This document shows positions 37,269-45,945 of a DNA stretch of 64,000 bases, in pieces (the first letter of the stretch is position 1; each line of letters opens with the position of its first letter). The notes beneath the pieces are model-generated. The model searched no databases. It was given only the letters and a program-made list of their open reading frames with translations, and was not told where the DNA came from. Position numbers and translations under genes: made by a program. This stretch comes from Brumimicrobium sp. (GTDB lineage Bacteria; Bacteroidota; Bacteroidia; Flavobacteriales_D; Crocinitomicaceae), in NCBI GenBank assembly GCA_023957385.1, contig JAMLGZ010000002.1, positions 620,001 through 684,000 on the forward strand, read 5' to 3'.

Positions 37269-39614
37269 CTAAAATTTATAACTCACACCGAAACTAGGAA
37301 GAATCGGTAACTGATAAATCTTTTCATTGGAAACACGGTTTACATAGAAGATATTATCTCTATTGTACATGTTGGTTACCCCGGCTTTAAGTTCAAGTTC
37401 TGTTTTGTTTTTGAAAGGGAATCGTTTTTTAATTGTTATATCTAAACGATGGTAAGAAGGAAGTCTAGCAGAGTTCATGTCCCCTAATAAAATACTTAAA
37501 TCTTGTGTATTGGAGGTAGTATAGTCTGTTGTTAGACCGTTGTTAAATTCCTCTCCTTGATAATATCCTGAAGTTGGAGTGAATGGAAGTCCAGAACCAA
37601 AATTCCATCGCACACTCACTTCTAAGGTTTTATTCTTTAGGAAGGCATAAGTTGCAACAAGATTTACATTGTGCTTTCTGTCAAATACAGGAACATAATG
37701 GTCAAACCCATTCCACCTATCTGAATTTCCATAAGAATATCCTCCCCATAAGAAAATTCGGTCTTTCTTAAATTGTAGAAGCACATCAACTCCGTATGAA
37801 TAACCAGATTCCAGAATGAAATCTTTTTTAAATACATCTGGCTTGTCATTAAACTCTGGGGTATCATCGTATAACTTGGTTGTATTGATATTGGATAATT
37901 TAGGGAAATATTTATAATATCCTTCTACATTGAGTGATAATGATTTCGTTAAATCATATTCTACACCAAAGATTCCATGCCAAGAAGTTTGAATACCATT
38001 TTTTGTAAGCTTTTCTTTACCTGTTGGCGTAGTGAATTTTGTTTGAACGTTATTTGGTGCTGCTAAGAATCCATAGAAAAGAGTTACAACATCTTGATCT
38101 GAGGAAGCCGAAGTATAGTTCTGAGAATAATATCCTCCTGATAATTTGAATCTTAATTTCTCCGTAGCATTAACTTTTACTCCTAAACGTGGCTCTGGTA
38201 TAACAGCAGAAAGTCCTGGATAAACTTGTAAACGAACTCCAGGATTTACAACCCATCTACCAATTATCAAGCGGTAATTTAGGTAAGCGCTTAATTCGGT
38301 ATTAAAATTTTCAATTTTTATTTCTCTATCTAATTGATTGTATGTTAGGAATTTCGTTGTGAATCCTCCTACATTGATACCGTAGGTTAATTCAGATTGA
38401 TTTTTTAAGAAATAGGTAAAGTCAAAACCTAAATCAAAACCAATGATTTTACTATATCTAGGTGCTTGTCCATTTTGTTCTTGGAATAGAATATCATATC
38501 CTGAAGAGCTTAGGTGACCTTTGATAATAACAGGATTGTTTTGAGGTACTACCGTGAAATTTAATCCTCCGCCATAAGCATTCCAATGTAAATCTGCAAG
38601 TGTGGCATAATTTACTTTATCTGTATTGTAGAAACCAAATGCGTTGAATTTACTTCCATCAGGTGTTTTGATAGTAAATTTCCCAAAAATATCTGTAAAA
38701 GAGAATGGAAGCCCATCTCCATTGTTGGTATAAGGATAGATAGATTTAGAAACGTAGTTTAGTAAAGAATGTTTTGCAGCCAAAATATAGGAACCACCAC
38801 TACCTACAGCATCTTTTGTTTTATATAAAGGCCCTTCAACAACTGCTTTCGCCATAAAAGGAGATAAAGAAACCATCCCTCCGTGTCTATTCAAGTCACC
38901 ATCTCTGTATGTAATATCCATGATAGAAGAAATTCGTCCACCATAGTTAGAAGCAAAGCCTCCAGTATAAATGTCCGTATTTTTAATTAATTCTGTTTCA
39001 AACACTGAGAAGAACCCGATAGAGTGGAATGGGTTGTATATAGTCATTCCATCTAGGATAATCTTATTTTGAATTGGCGTACCACCTCGCACATACATTT
39101 GACCTCCTTGGTCACCCGTAGTGATTACTCCAGGAGTGATTGAAAATGCGGCAATAATATCATTTTCAGCACCAAAACTCGGCAATCTTTCTAAATCTTC
39201 TTGTTTCAACTTGTTTACAGAAATGTCGATTTTTGTTTGCTTGGATTGATCTTGTCCATAGACAGATACCCCTTCTATTTCTTTCACATCATCTGCTTTT
39301 TCAAGGGTATATCTTAGGGTTAATACTTTTGAAGCACCAACTTTTATAACTTCATTTATTTCGTTATGTTCCATACTACGGATGTTAATCTCGTAACTTC
39401 CTTCGTTCAATTTAGAAAACTGAAAGATACCGTCTAGGTCTGTGGTGGCACCGATTTGTGCTCCTGTTTCAACTGATTTGAGTAGTACTTTAACATAACT
39501 TGCAGCTTCTCCACTTACATTGTCATATACAAAACCTCGAATAGTGAAATTCCCTTGTCCAAGCGCAAATGTAGTAAAGCAGGAGATTAGTAAGATGTAA
39601 ATTAAAGTTTTCAA
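37269..39614 (-). CDS. TonB-dependent receptor with N-terminal regulatory-like domain
   Basis: A 781-residue outer-membrane receptor. The start must be TTG at 39614, because an in-frame stop lies 15 bases upstream and the signal peptide (ending FALGQ) needs this residue. Residues about 23-110 are a carboxypeptidase-regulatory-like domain (IRGFVYDNVSGEAASYVKVL). Residues about 125-235 are the plug (GGQMYVRGGTPIQNKIILDG, then GGFASNYGGRISSIMDI). The remainder is the barrel, ending FGVSYKF with the usual terminal Phe. It takes up a large substrate using TonB energy; the ligand is unknown, and no SusD partner is adjacent. Confidence 0.9.
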   Translation of the reverse strand: MKTLIYILLISCFTTFALGQGNFTIRGFVYDNVSGEAASYVKVLLKSVETGAQIGATTDLDGIFQFSKLNEGSYEINIRSMEHNEINEVIKVGASKVLTLRYTLEKADDVKEIEGVSVYGQDQSKQTKIDISVNKLKQEDLERLPSFGAENDIIAAFSITPGVITTGDQGGQMYVRGGTPIQNKIILDGMTIYNPFHSIGFFSVFETELIKNTDIYTGGFASNYGGRISSIMDITYRDGDLNRHGGMVSLSPFMAKAVVEGPLYKTKDAVGSGGSYILAAKHSLLNYVSKSIYPYTNNGDGLPFSFTDIFGKFTIKTPDGSKFNAFGFYNTDKVNYATLADLHWNAYGGGLNFTVVPQNNPVIIKGHLSSSGYDILFQEQNGQAPRYSKIIGFDLGFDFTYFLKNQSELTYGINVGGFTTKFLTYNQLDREIKIENFNTELSAYLNYRLIIGRWVVNPGVRLQVYPGLSAVIPEPRLGVKVNATEKLRFKLSGGYYSQNYTSASSDQDVVTLFYGFLAAPNNVQTKFTTPTGKEKLTKNGIQTSWHGIFGVEYDLTKSLSLNVEGYYKYFPKLSNINTTKLYDDTPEFNDKPDVFKKDFILESGYSYGVDVLLQFKKDRIFLWGGYSYGNSDRWNGFDHYVPVFDRKHNVNLVATYAFLKNKTLEVSVRWNFGSGLPFTPTSGYYQGEEFNNGLTTDYTTSNTQDLSILLGDMNSARLPSYHRLDITIKKRFPFKNKTELELKAGVTNMYNRDNIFYVNRVSNEKIYQLPILPSFGVSYKF

Positions 39615-39715
39615 AATATGCCGTTTTTAGAATTGAAGTTGCATAATTACTAATTTTTTAACTTTTTTGTTGTATTTAAAAAGTTAAAATTTAAAAATAC
39701 CTATGAATAAGCAGG

Positions 39716-40483
39716 CTAGCCTTTAATTTTTTTAGCTTGTACCCAATATTTATCCATTTCTTCTAAAGACATTTCTTTTAGATTCTTATTGTCTCCCTGT
39801 ATGGAGTGTTCCATGTGTTGAAACCGTGTGATAAATTTTTTGTTTGTTTTCTCTAATGCCGTATCGGGATTTATACCAATGAATCGTGCATAGTTTACGA
39901 TAGAAAATAGTACATCACCTAATTCTTGTTCTATATCAGAAGTATTGTTGTTTACTTCAGCTACTAATTCATCTACCTCTTCATGAATTTTAGCAATAAC
40001 ATCTTTTGGATTATCCCAATCGAAGCCTATGCCACTTGCTTTTTCTTGAATACGAATGGCTTTAACGAGAGAGGGGAGAGAGCTTGGAACTCCTTCTAAA
40101 ACTGATTTTCTTCCTTTATCTAATTTGAGTTTTTCCCAATTTTTTTTCACTGTTTCTTCATCTTCAGCTATTGTGTCTCCATAGATGTGTGGATGACGAT
40201 AGATTAATTTGTCACAAATAGCGTTGAGCACGTCTGCTATATTAAAAGCATTTTGTTCGTCGGCTATTTTACTGTAAAAAACCATGTGCATCATAAGGTC
40301 GCCAATTTCACCTTTAAGTTCGTTCATATCCTTGTTGAGGATAGCATCAGTCAACTCGTATGTTTCCTCTATTGTGAGTGGACGAAGGGTTTCCAATGTT
40401 TGCTTTTTATCCCAGGGGCATTTTTCCCTTAAATCATCCATAATTTTGAGCAAACGCTCAAATGCCAATAAACTTTCAACCAT
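39716..40483 (-). CDS. mazG: MazG nucleoside triphosphate pyrophosphohydrolase
   Basis: A 255-residue cytoplasmic protein with the two MazG domains. The first has the core CPWDKKQTLETLRPLTIEET, the metal motif EExxE/ELKGEIGDLMMH (EIGD) near residue 58 and HPHIYGD near 97. The second starts SLVKAIRIQEKASGIGFDW near residue 135 and has VDELVAEV and EQELGDVLFSIVN. Full-length MazG hydrolyses NTPs and dNTPs to NMPs and pyrophosphate, lowering damaged nucleotides or ppGpp under starvation. It is a single gene with a repeat-rich upstream region. Confidence 0.93.
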   Translation of the reverse strand: MVESLLAFERLLKIMDDLREKCPWDKKQTLETLRPLTIEETYELTDAILNKDMNELKGEIGDLMMHMVFYSKIADEQNAFNIADVLNAICDKLIYRHPHIYGDTIAEDEETVKKNWEKLKLDKGRKSVLEGVPSSLPSLVKAIRIQEKASGIGFDWDNPKDVIAKIHEEVDELVAEVNNNTSDIEQELGDVLFSIVNYARFIGINPDTALEKTNKKFITRFQHMEHSIQGDNKNLKEMSLEEMDKYWVQAKKIKG

Positions 40484-40519
40484 AATACTCGTTTTTCATG
40501 CTAAAATAACAGTAAAATC

Positions 40520-40555
40520 AACTCGGTGTGCATTTAGAATAAAATATAAATAATA
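40520..40555 (+). repeat. Dispersed intergenic repeat, copy B
   Basis: Begins AACTCGGTGTGCATTTAGAA and matches copy A at 21804-21839 in 28 of 36 positions. It is followed at once by the palindromic GACCCCGA element. Confidence 0.55.
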
Positions 40556-40556
40556 T

Positions 40557-40680
40557 TAGACCCCGACATTCCTTCGTCCGTCGGGGTGACAATCCTTAGA
40601 GAAGGTTAGGCGGTCGGCTTTGCCGACCGATTGTCTCCCCTCACAATTGTCACCCCGAGAACCTTGGTGCTCGGGGTCTA
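40557..40680. repeat. GC-rich nested palindromic element
   Basis: TAGACCCCGA (40557-40566) pairs with TCGGGGTCTA (40671-40680); TCGGGGTGACAAT (40581-40593) pairs with ATTGTCACCCCGA (40646-40658); CGGTCGGC (40611-40618) pairs with GCCGACCG (40622-40629). Each end can also fold as its own CCCCGA/TCGGGG hairpin. The base composition is clearly more GC-rich than the surroundings, as for small non-autonomous palindromic elements. Confidence 0.75.
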
Positions 40681-40861
40681 TCTTTTTAAATAATTCCTAT
40701 TTCTTATAACTTTACAAATTAAATATAATTCATATACAGTAGAAATTATTGATCTTATTTATTTTTGCAAATGCACAACGGGTTAAAATCATTCTATTAC
40801 AATTAAATTTTGAAGAGAAAATAAAAAATACGATATTTGGACGCGTTTTTCACACTATAGC

Positions 40862-41953
40862 TTGATCTTCAAAAAAACTCTCATATTAATCCAATTTAGT
40901 CTCGTTCTGTGTTTGACTGGCCAGATACATGTATTTAGTCAGAGCAAAAATTATGGGATAGGTGTACAGCCTCGAATGGGATATTTAATAGCTCATCGAG
41001 CAACCATGAAACACTTGCTTTCACAATATGCTTATGGAGTAGAATTACAAGGAAGCATTTTAACAAACGGTACTAAACAATGGCATCACGATTATAATTT
41101 CCCGAAGATTACCTTAGGCATAGTCTATAGTAATTTAGGTAATAATAAAATCTTAGGAGAAGTTATTGGTGTTCTTGGTGGACTTAATTTACCCTTTTTC
41201 CAGGAGAAAGGTTTTCGTTTTGGAGCTAATTTTAATGGAGGAATAGGGTTTATAACTAAAAAATATGATGTTAAACGAAATCCAAAGAACAATGCTATCG
41301 GTTCAAATTTGAATTGCATGGTAAGTGCAGGACTCTTAGTGGAAAAAATATGGAAACAACATGCCATTGGTTTTGAAATAAATATGACACATCTATCTAA
41401 TGGTGCTATTGTTTTGCCAAATCTTGGAGTAAATCTTCCTACAGTGAAACTTAGTTATTCATATTATTTCAAGCCTATTGATATGACAGGTGAAGCAAAT
41501 GGTGAAATTGAAGGTCCTTCGATTAAAAAATGGAATTTTTATACACAATTAATCTTGTCGGCTAAACAAATTTATCCTACAGGAGGGCATTTATATGGTA
41601 TTTTTGGGTTGACCAATTTTGCACAATATAGATTTTCTAAAAAATCAATTGTAGAGACAGGAGTTGATTTTATTTATAATCAATCTATTGTTCCCTATAA
41701 TGATGTAACATATTCTTTCCATAAGAATATGCGTTTGGGTATATATGGAGCTTATGTACTACCAATTCATAGATTTCATATTCTCTTGGGAATGGGAGGG
41801 TATGTGTATAAACCATTACCTCCAAATGGATGGGTGTATTTAAAGTTTGGCGCTCGTTTTCGAATTATTGATCGTTTGTGGGGTAATGTCACCATTAAAT
41901 CGCATTGGGCAAAGGCTGATTATTTTGAATATGGTTTAACTTTTAGATGGTAA
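40862..41953 (+). CDS. Outer-membrane lipid A deacylase-like protein (PagL/acyloxyacyl hydrolase)
   Basis: A 363-residue protein with a signal peptide ending HVFSQ. The start is TTG at 40862: no ATG or GTG exists between the in-frame stop at 40811 and this codon. The central segment THLSNGAIVLPNLGVNLP (near residue 175) fits the PagL family, in which a His-x-Ser pair is catalytic; THLS gives His and Ser. The rest is beta-barrel-like and ends YGLTFRW with aromatic residues. PagL removes the 3-O acyl chain from lipid A. The protein is longer than typical PagL, so a second barrel-like half is present. Its stop overlaps the next gene's start. Confidence 0.75.
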   Translation: MIFKKTLILIQFSLVLCLTGQIHVFSQSKNYGIGVQPRMGYLIAHRATMKHLLSQYAYGVELQGSILTNGTKQWHHDYNFPKITLGIVYSNLGNNKILGEVIGVLGGLNLPFFQEKGFRFGANFNGGIGFITKKYDVKRNPKNNAIGSNLNCMVSAGLLVEKIWKQHAIGFEINMTHLSNGAIVLPNLGVNLPTVKLSYSYYFKPIDMTGEANGEIEGPSIKKWNFYTQLILSAKQIYPTGGHLYGIFGLTNFAQYRFSKKSIVETGVDFIYNQSIVPYNDVTYSFHKNMRLGIYGAYVLPIHRFHILLGMGGYVYKPLPPNGWVYLKFGARFRIIDRLWGNVTIKSHWAKADYFEYGLTFRW

Positions 41954-42699
41954 TGAATAGAGTATATTGGATTATAATATTGATATTTTTCTTTTTTTCT
42001 TGTAAAAAGCCTTTTGAGCGAAGATGTTTCAAATCAACCGGGGAAGGAGTTGCAAAGGAAGTTGTCCTGACATCAAAAATTGATTCCTTATTCTTATTTG
42101 GAAATATAGAATATACCATTATTCCATCATCTTATTCAAAAGTTGTATTGGTTGGTGGAAAGAATTTAGTTTCTTTAATTGATGTTGATGAGGATAATCA
42201 TGGCATTACTATTCGGGATGATAATAAGTGTGAATTTCTCCGTTCTTATAAAGATAAAGTAAAGGCTAATATTTATATAGACTCTATCCGATATATAGAA
42301 TTTGGAGGTTCTCAATATCTGAAGAGTCAGGATACAATCAGATCGTATGAGCTAAGAGTTATTGTAAAAGATTGTTCAGGAAGTTTAGATTTGAAAGTAA
42401 AAAATGGTTATATGAGTATGGTAATTGCTAATGAGTATGCTGATTTTAAGTTGGCAGGATCAACTCTTATTGGTTTTCTTAATTGTAGGAGCAATTCATA
42501 TGGAGATGCACGAAATTTTACAGCCAAAAACAAATTGATAGTGAATTCTAATTCTGTTGGGGATATGTATATTAATGCAAACACTGATTTCTTAGACGTT
42601 TCGATTAACTCGAAGGGAAATATAAACTACATTGGTCACCCTGTCAACAAATCTGTATCAAAGTCAGGAAAGGGAAACTTAATTTATATAGGAAACTAA
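41953..42699 (+). CDS. DUF2807 (head GIN domain) lipoprotein
   Basis: I start at the ATG at 41953, which shares one base with the upstream stop (TAATG); the ATG at 41947 adds two residues. The protein is 248 residues with a lipoprotein-type signal ending IFFFFSC (Cys17). The body is the DUF2807 'putative auto-transporter adhesin head GIN' domain: DSLFLFGNIEYTIIPSS, then repeated short beta-helix turns (LDLKVKNGYMSMVIANEYAD, LKLAGSTLIG type, SVGDMYINANTD). Such proteins are surface or periplasmic lipoproteins of unknown function. It is co-transcribed with the PagL-like gene. Confidence 0.8.
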   Translation: MNRVYWIIILIFFFFSCKKPFERRCFKSTGEGVAKEVVLTSKIDSLFLFGNIEYTIIPSSYSKVVLVGGKNLVSLIDVDEDNHGITIRDDNKCEFLRSYKDKVKANIYIDSIRYIEFGGSQYLKSQDTIRSYELRVIVKDCSGSLDLKVKNGYMSMVIANEYADFKLAGSTLIGFLNCRSNSYGDARNFTAKNKLIVNSNSVGDMYINANTDFLDVSINSKGNINYIGHPVNKSVSKSGKGNLIYIGN

Positions 42700-42710
42700 A
42701 ACATTTATTG

Positions 42711-42718
42711 TAATTTTG
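42711..42718 (+). promoter_or_regulatory. -7 promoter element TAATTTTG
   Basis: Exact TAnnTTTG match, 30 bases before the ATG at 42749. It lies just after the DUF2807 stop and suggests that the small membrane protein has its own promoter. Confidence 0.5.
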
Positions 42719-42748
42719 TGTTTAATCTAAAGATTAAAACATAAAAGT

Positions 42749-42940
42749 ATGGCAGTAGTATTAATTGCAATCGCATTATTGGCAGTCGCATTCGCTGGAA
42801 TAGCAGTAAAAATATTAATTAAAAAGGATGGTAAATTTTCTGGAACATGTGCCAGTAACAATCCTGTTTTACAAGAGAAAGGAGCTGTATGTGGTTTGTG
42901 TGGAGCAAAACCAGAAGAGAAATGTAAAGCTGATGAATAG
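42749..42940 (+). CDS. Small Cys-rich membrane protein, function unknown
   Basis: A 63-residue protein: residues about 2-24 form a membrane helix, followed by a short Lys-rich part and a Cys pattern GTCASNNPVLQ, VCGLCGA and EEKC, four cysteines in all. The pattern resembles small 'membrane or secreted' proteins conserved in Bacteroidota. Four cysteines near a membrane could bind a metal or form disulfides; this is inference. It has its own -7 element and a short leader, and is followed by a hairpin-like AAGCCAATgggattaccTATTGGCTTTTT at 42985-43013 that fits a terminator. Confidence 0.75.
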   Translation: MAVVLIAIALLAVAFAGIAVKILIKKDGKFSGTCASNNPVLQEKGAVCGLCGAKPEEKCKADE

Positions 42941-42984
42941 ATAATGATAGTATTTATCCTTTAAATTGTTAGGAAATATGTTCA

Positions 42985-43015
42985 AAAGCCAATGGGATTA
43001 CCTATTGGCTTTTTC
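42985..43015 (+). terminator. Rho-independent terminator after the small Cys-rich gene
   Basis: AAGCCAAT and ATTGGCTT form an 8-bp stem around GGGATTACCT, followed by TTTTCATTTT. It separates the small membrane protein gene from murQ. Confidence 0.7.
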
Positions 43016-43056
43016 ATTTTAAACTATACATTTACTTTCTATAAGATTTCAATAAA

Positions 43057-43872
43057 ATGAAAAAAGTCACAGAACAATCCAGCAATTACAATCATCTTGA
43101 ATTGATGTCTATGAAGGAAATTCTGACGGCAATGAATCAAGAAGATCAAAGTGTTCCCTTGGCTGTAGAAAAGATAATTCCTCAAATTACAGCCTTTGTG
43201 GAGAAGGCACTTGTTAACATGAAAAACGGCGGAAGATTGTTTTACTTGGGGGCAGGAACGAGTGGGAGATTAGGAATCTTAGATGCATCTGAATGCCCAC
43301 CAACTTTTGGTGTAGAACAGGGCGTGGTTGTAGGGCTCATTGCAGGTGGAGATGCAGCTATTAGAGTGGCTGTTGAGAATGCAGAAGACGATACGGAATT
43401 GGGTTGGCAAGAAATCCAAAAATTAGATGTTAAGCCAGAAGATGTTGTGATAGGTATTGCCGCTTCAGGGACAACTCCATACGTATTAGGGGCTATAGAA
43501 AAAGCAAATGAATATGGCTTATTAACTGCGGGGATAACATGCAATCCCGAGAGCCCTTTGAGTAAAATAGCACAGCATCCGTTGGTTGTGGTTGTAGGAC
43601 CTGAATTTGTTACAGGAAGTACACGACTAAAATCAGGAACGGCGCAAAAACTTATACTCAATATGATTTCTACCTCTTTGATGATAGGTTTAGGTCATGT
43701 TGAAGGAAATCGCATGGTTGATATGCAATTAAGTAATAACAAATTAGTAGATAGAGGCGCCAAAATGGTTGCTGAAGCTTGTCATGTGAGTTATGAAGAA
43801 GGAAAAGCACTTCTTTTAAAATATGGCTCTGTACGAAAAGCTACTCTCGGTTTTAAAGAAGGAAAATGCTAA
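43057..43872 (+). CDS. murQ: N-acetylmuramic acid 6-phosphate etherase MurQ
   Basis: A 271-residue cytoplasmic SIS-domain enzyme. Motifs: LFYLGAGTSGRLGILDASEC (near residue 62), PPTFGVEQGVVVGLIAGG, GIAASGTTPYVLGAI (near 140) and TGSTRLKSGTAQKLILNMIS (near 190). It cleaves the ether bond of MurNAc-6-P to give GlcNAc-6-P and lactate in peptidoglycan recycling. Length is slightly short of the ~300 seen in Proteobacteria but normal for Bacteroidota. No PTS or kinase partner is adjacent. Its stop is directly followed by that of the convergent hydrolase gene. Confidence 0.93.
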   Translation: MKKVTEQSSNYNHLELMSMKEILTAMNQEDQSVPLAVEKIIPQITAFVEKALVNMKNGGRLFYLGAGTSGRLGILDASECPPTFGVEQGVVVGLIAGGDAAIRVAVENAEDDTELGWQEIQKLDVKPEDVVIGIAASGTTPYVLGAIEKANEYGLLTAGITCNPESPLSKIAQHPLVVVVGPEFVTGSTRLKSGTAQKLILNMISTSLMIGLGHVEGNRMVDMQLSNNKLVDRGAKMVAEACHVSYEEGKALLLKYGSVRKATLGFKEGKC

Positions 43873-44697
43873 CTAAAGAGATTCTATAAATTGTGAAATC
43901 AAAATACATGTTTCATATAATTTACTAGGCATATCTTCTTTTTCGTATGGATGATAGCTATTAAAAGTATGATTTGCATTAGAGATAATAATTAATTTAC
44001 CTTGTGTCCACGTACTTAATTTTTCAGATTCTGTTATATAGACACTTTCATCTATATCTCCATGGATATGCAAAGCAGGTAAATTTAATTTTTTTGCTGT
44101 CTCTTCTATGTTTAACAAATCTTTATTGGATTCCCAATCTTCATAGATGGAATAGCGTATAGGCATTTCCTGCTGGGTACGACTATTTTGTACCGTAAAA
44201 TAACCATCCTCCTTCCATTTGTCCAAAGCCTCTCCTTTTGGGAATTGACTCTCAATACTTGCGATAGAGGCAAGCGTAATCACTGATTTAACACGAGGGT
44301 CAGATGCAGCAAGAATGGATAATCCTCCACCACGACTATGCCCAACTAAATGTATAGCTTTCTTTGAAATATCTATTTTGCTTTGAATCCAATCTATAAT
44401 TGCTTTAATGTCAGTTAAACAAAAACTATATCTATTGTCTGAAAAAGCTTTTAAATCTGGAAAATCAATGGCTTGCTCAGTTGTTCCGCCGTTGTGACTC
44501 AAATTAAATTTACAAAAAGCGATGTTACATGATAAAAAATAACGTTTCATAAGATTCCACGCTCCCCAATCTTTGAATCCTTTGTATCCATGAATAAATA
44601 CAATGATATCATTGTAATTCTCGTCAAAAGGTTCATCGAAATCGACTAAAGACTCTCTTCCTTCTGCCCCTATGTAAATTTCATTATGCAAGTTCAT
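43873..44697 (-). CDS. Alpha/beta hydrolase (dienelactone-hydrolase-like)
   Basis: A 274-residue cytoplasmic protein. It has the alpha/beta-hydrolase segments VFIHGYKGFKDWGAW (oxyanion), LVGHSRGGGLSILAA with nucleophile Ser, HIHGDIDESVYI with the acid Asp and NANHTFNSYHP with the His. The triad is complete. The substrate is unknown. It lies 67 bases after an ABC permease gene on the same strand and may be the last gene of that operon. Its end abuts murQ. Confidence 0.85.
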   Translation of the reverse strand: MNLHNEIYIGAEGRESLVDFDEPFDENYNDIIVFIHGYKGFKDWGAWNLMKRYFLSCNIAFCKFNLSHNGGTTEQAIDFPDLKAFSDNRYSFCLTDIKAIIDWIQSKIDISKKAIHLVGHSRGGGLSILAASDPRVKSVITLASIASIESQFPKGEALDKWKEDGYFTVQNSRTQQEMPIRYSIYEDWESNKDLLNIEETAKKLNLPALHIHGDIDESVYITESEKLSTWTQGKLIIISNANHTFNSYHPYEKEDMPSKLYETCILISQFIESL

Positions 44698-44764
44698 ATA
44701 GTCATTTATTTGATAAGTAAAACTACTAACTTTTTGAATGATTCAAAATAGAATGAAATATTAT

Positions 44765-45943
44765 TTAGGTATGAAACTTATAAATACTTTTCCTTGTGCT
44801 TGTATAATTGATAAGTATTAGGAAAAATGTTGTAAGCAGTAATGCTATAACGCTTGTTAATGTTAATCCATTATCAATGAATAAGCCGTTTTTGAAGAGT
44901 AACTGATCAATAAAGTATTTTAAAGCAGCAAAAATGAGAAAGCTTATTAGCATAAGAAGTAGATTAATTTTTATAAAGAATAGAATAAAAACATTTAAAA
45001 TTTGTCTTGGAGAATATCCTATGCGTAAAAGAGTTTGTATTTCGTATTGATTTCCAAAGATGATAATCTGAATATATTGGAGAATAACAAGCCCTGATAA
45101 AAGAACGGTAAGAATACCTACACCTATAAGGATAGAAAACAAAACACCTGCAACACTTTTGAATTTTCCGATAGTCATAGCATTTTCACTAGCTTCCATT
45201 TGGTGTTTAGTTAGATAACTCTCAAAGGTTCCAAATTCTCCATCTACTACGGACACCATTATTTGGGTAGTTTTATCGCTTATTTCTGAACTAAAATGTT
45301 TGCTTCCATATTCCATAAAAGAGGGAGGAACTAGGATGGATGAAATTTTGGATGTAAATCCTATAATTTGAACTTTAAACTGTTCCTTATGCTCTCGGTC
45401 ATATAATGTAAACTTAAAACCAATAGATTTCGCAAGATTTTCAGAAACCTGTGGAAGACCTTTTGCACTAGCAAAAGTATTGAGCATTACTAAAAACTCT
45501 CTCGGTAAAACAACAGGTACATATTCACTGTTGACATTCCAATCCCAAAATAGGGAATTAGATTGTATAAATTCATAATCGACAGATTGTATAAATATAT
45601 CGGAACGGAAGTAAGGTACAATTTCACTATCTGTTTGGATAGTAATATCAAAATTATTGCTTTTTACAGGTTTAATTTCTTGGGTAAAAGTTTGTTTTTT
45701 AATATCCTCAATGTCTTCCTGATTATAGATATTTTGAGAAAGCTGCAGCATACTCAAATCCGTCACCTTTTTTTGAATAATATAGGTGTTATCTCCAACC
45801 ATTTCAGAAGATTCTCCATAATGTTGGATTTGGATGAAGTAATGGATGGATGTTACTAAAAAGATAAATCCAAGTAGCGTTCCGAGTATAGCAATGTATA
45901 ACTGGCTTTGATTCTTATGTTGGAATAATATCTTTTTAAGCAT
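44765..45943 (-). CDS. ABC transporter permease, FtsX/MacB type
   Basis: A 392-residue membrane protein with one N-terminal membrane helix (about residues 17-37), a large extracytoplasmic domain (about 40-255), and three C-terminal helices (about 265-390). This is the MacB/FtsX permease layout. Its gene follows the ABC ATPase with two bases between. Such pairs move lipoproteins, peptides or act mechanically on periplasmic partners; no membrane-fusion protein is in the neighbourhood. The exact substrate is unknown. Confidence 0.8.
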   Translation of the reverse strand: MLKKILFQHKNQSQLYIAILGTLLGFIFLVTSIHYFIQIQHYGESSEMVGDNTYIIQKKVTDLSMLQLSQNIYNQEDIEDIKKQTFTQEIKPVKSNNFDITIQTDSEIVPYFRSDIFIQSVDYEFIQSNSLFWDWNVNSEYVPVVLPREFLVMLNTFASAKGLPQVSENLAKSIGFKFTLYDREHKEQFKVQIIGFTSKISSILVPPSFMEYGSKHFSSEISDKTTQIMVSVVDGEFGTFESYLTKHQMEASENAMTIGKFKSVAGVLFSILIGVGILTVLLSGLVILQYIQIIIFGNQYEIQTLLRIGYSPRQILNVFILFFIKINLLLMLISFLIFAALKYFIDQLLFKNGLFIDNGLTLTSVIALLLTTFFLILINYTSTRKSIYKFHT

Positions 45944-45945
45944 AC

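Larger units (their letters stand above)
40484..40861. other. 378-base non-coding stretch with repeat copy B and nested palindrome
   Basis: Contains a dispersed repeat (40520-40555) and the GC-rich palindrome at 40557-40680. Past 40690 it is AT-rich and carries possible -7 elements at 40760-40767 (TATTTTTG) and 40832-40839 (GATATTTG) for the PagL-like gene. Confidence 0.5.

Noticed and set aside
43242..43661. A 139-codon open frame on the minus strand inside murQ
   Set aside because: It lies fully antisense to a clear murQ gene; Ser/Pro-rich composition is typical of a shadow frame.
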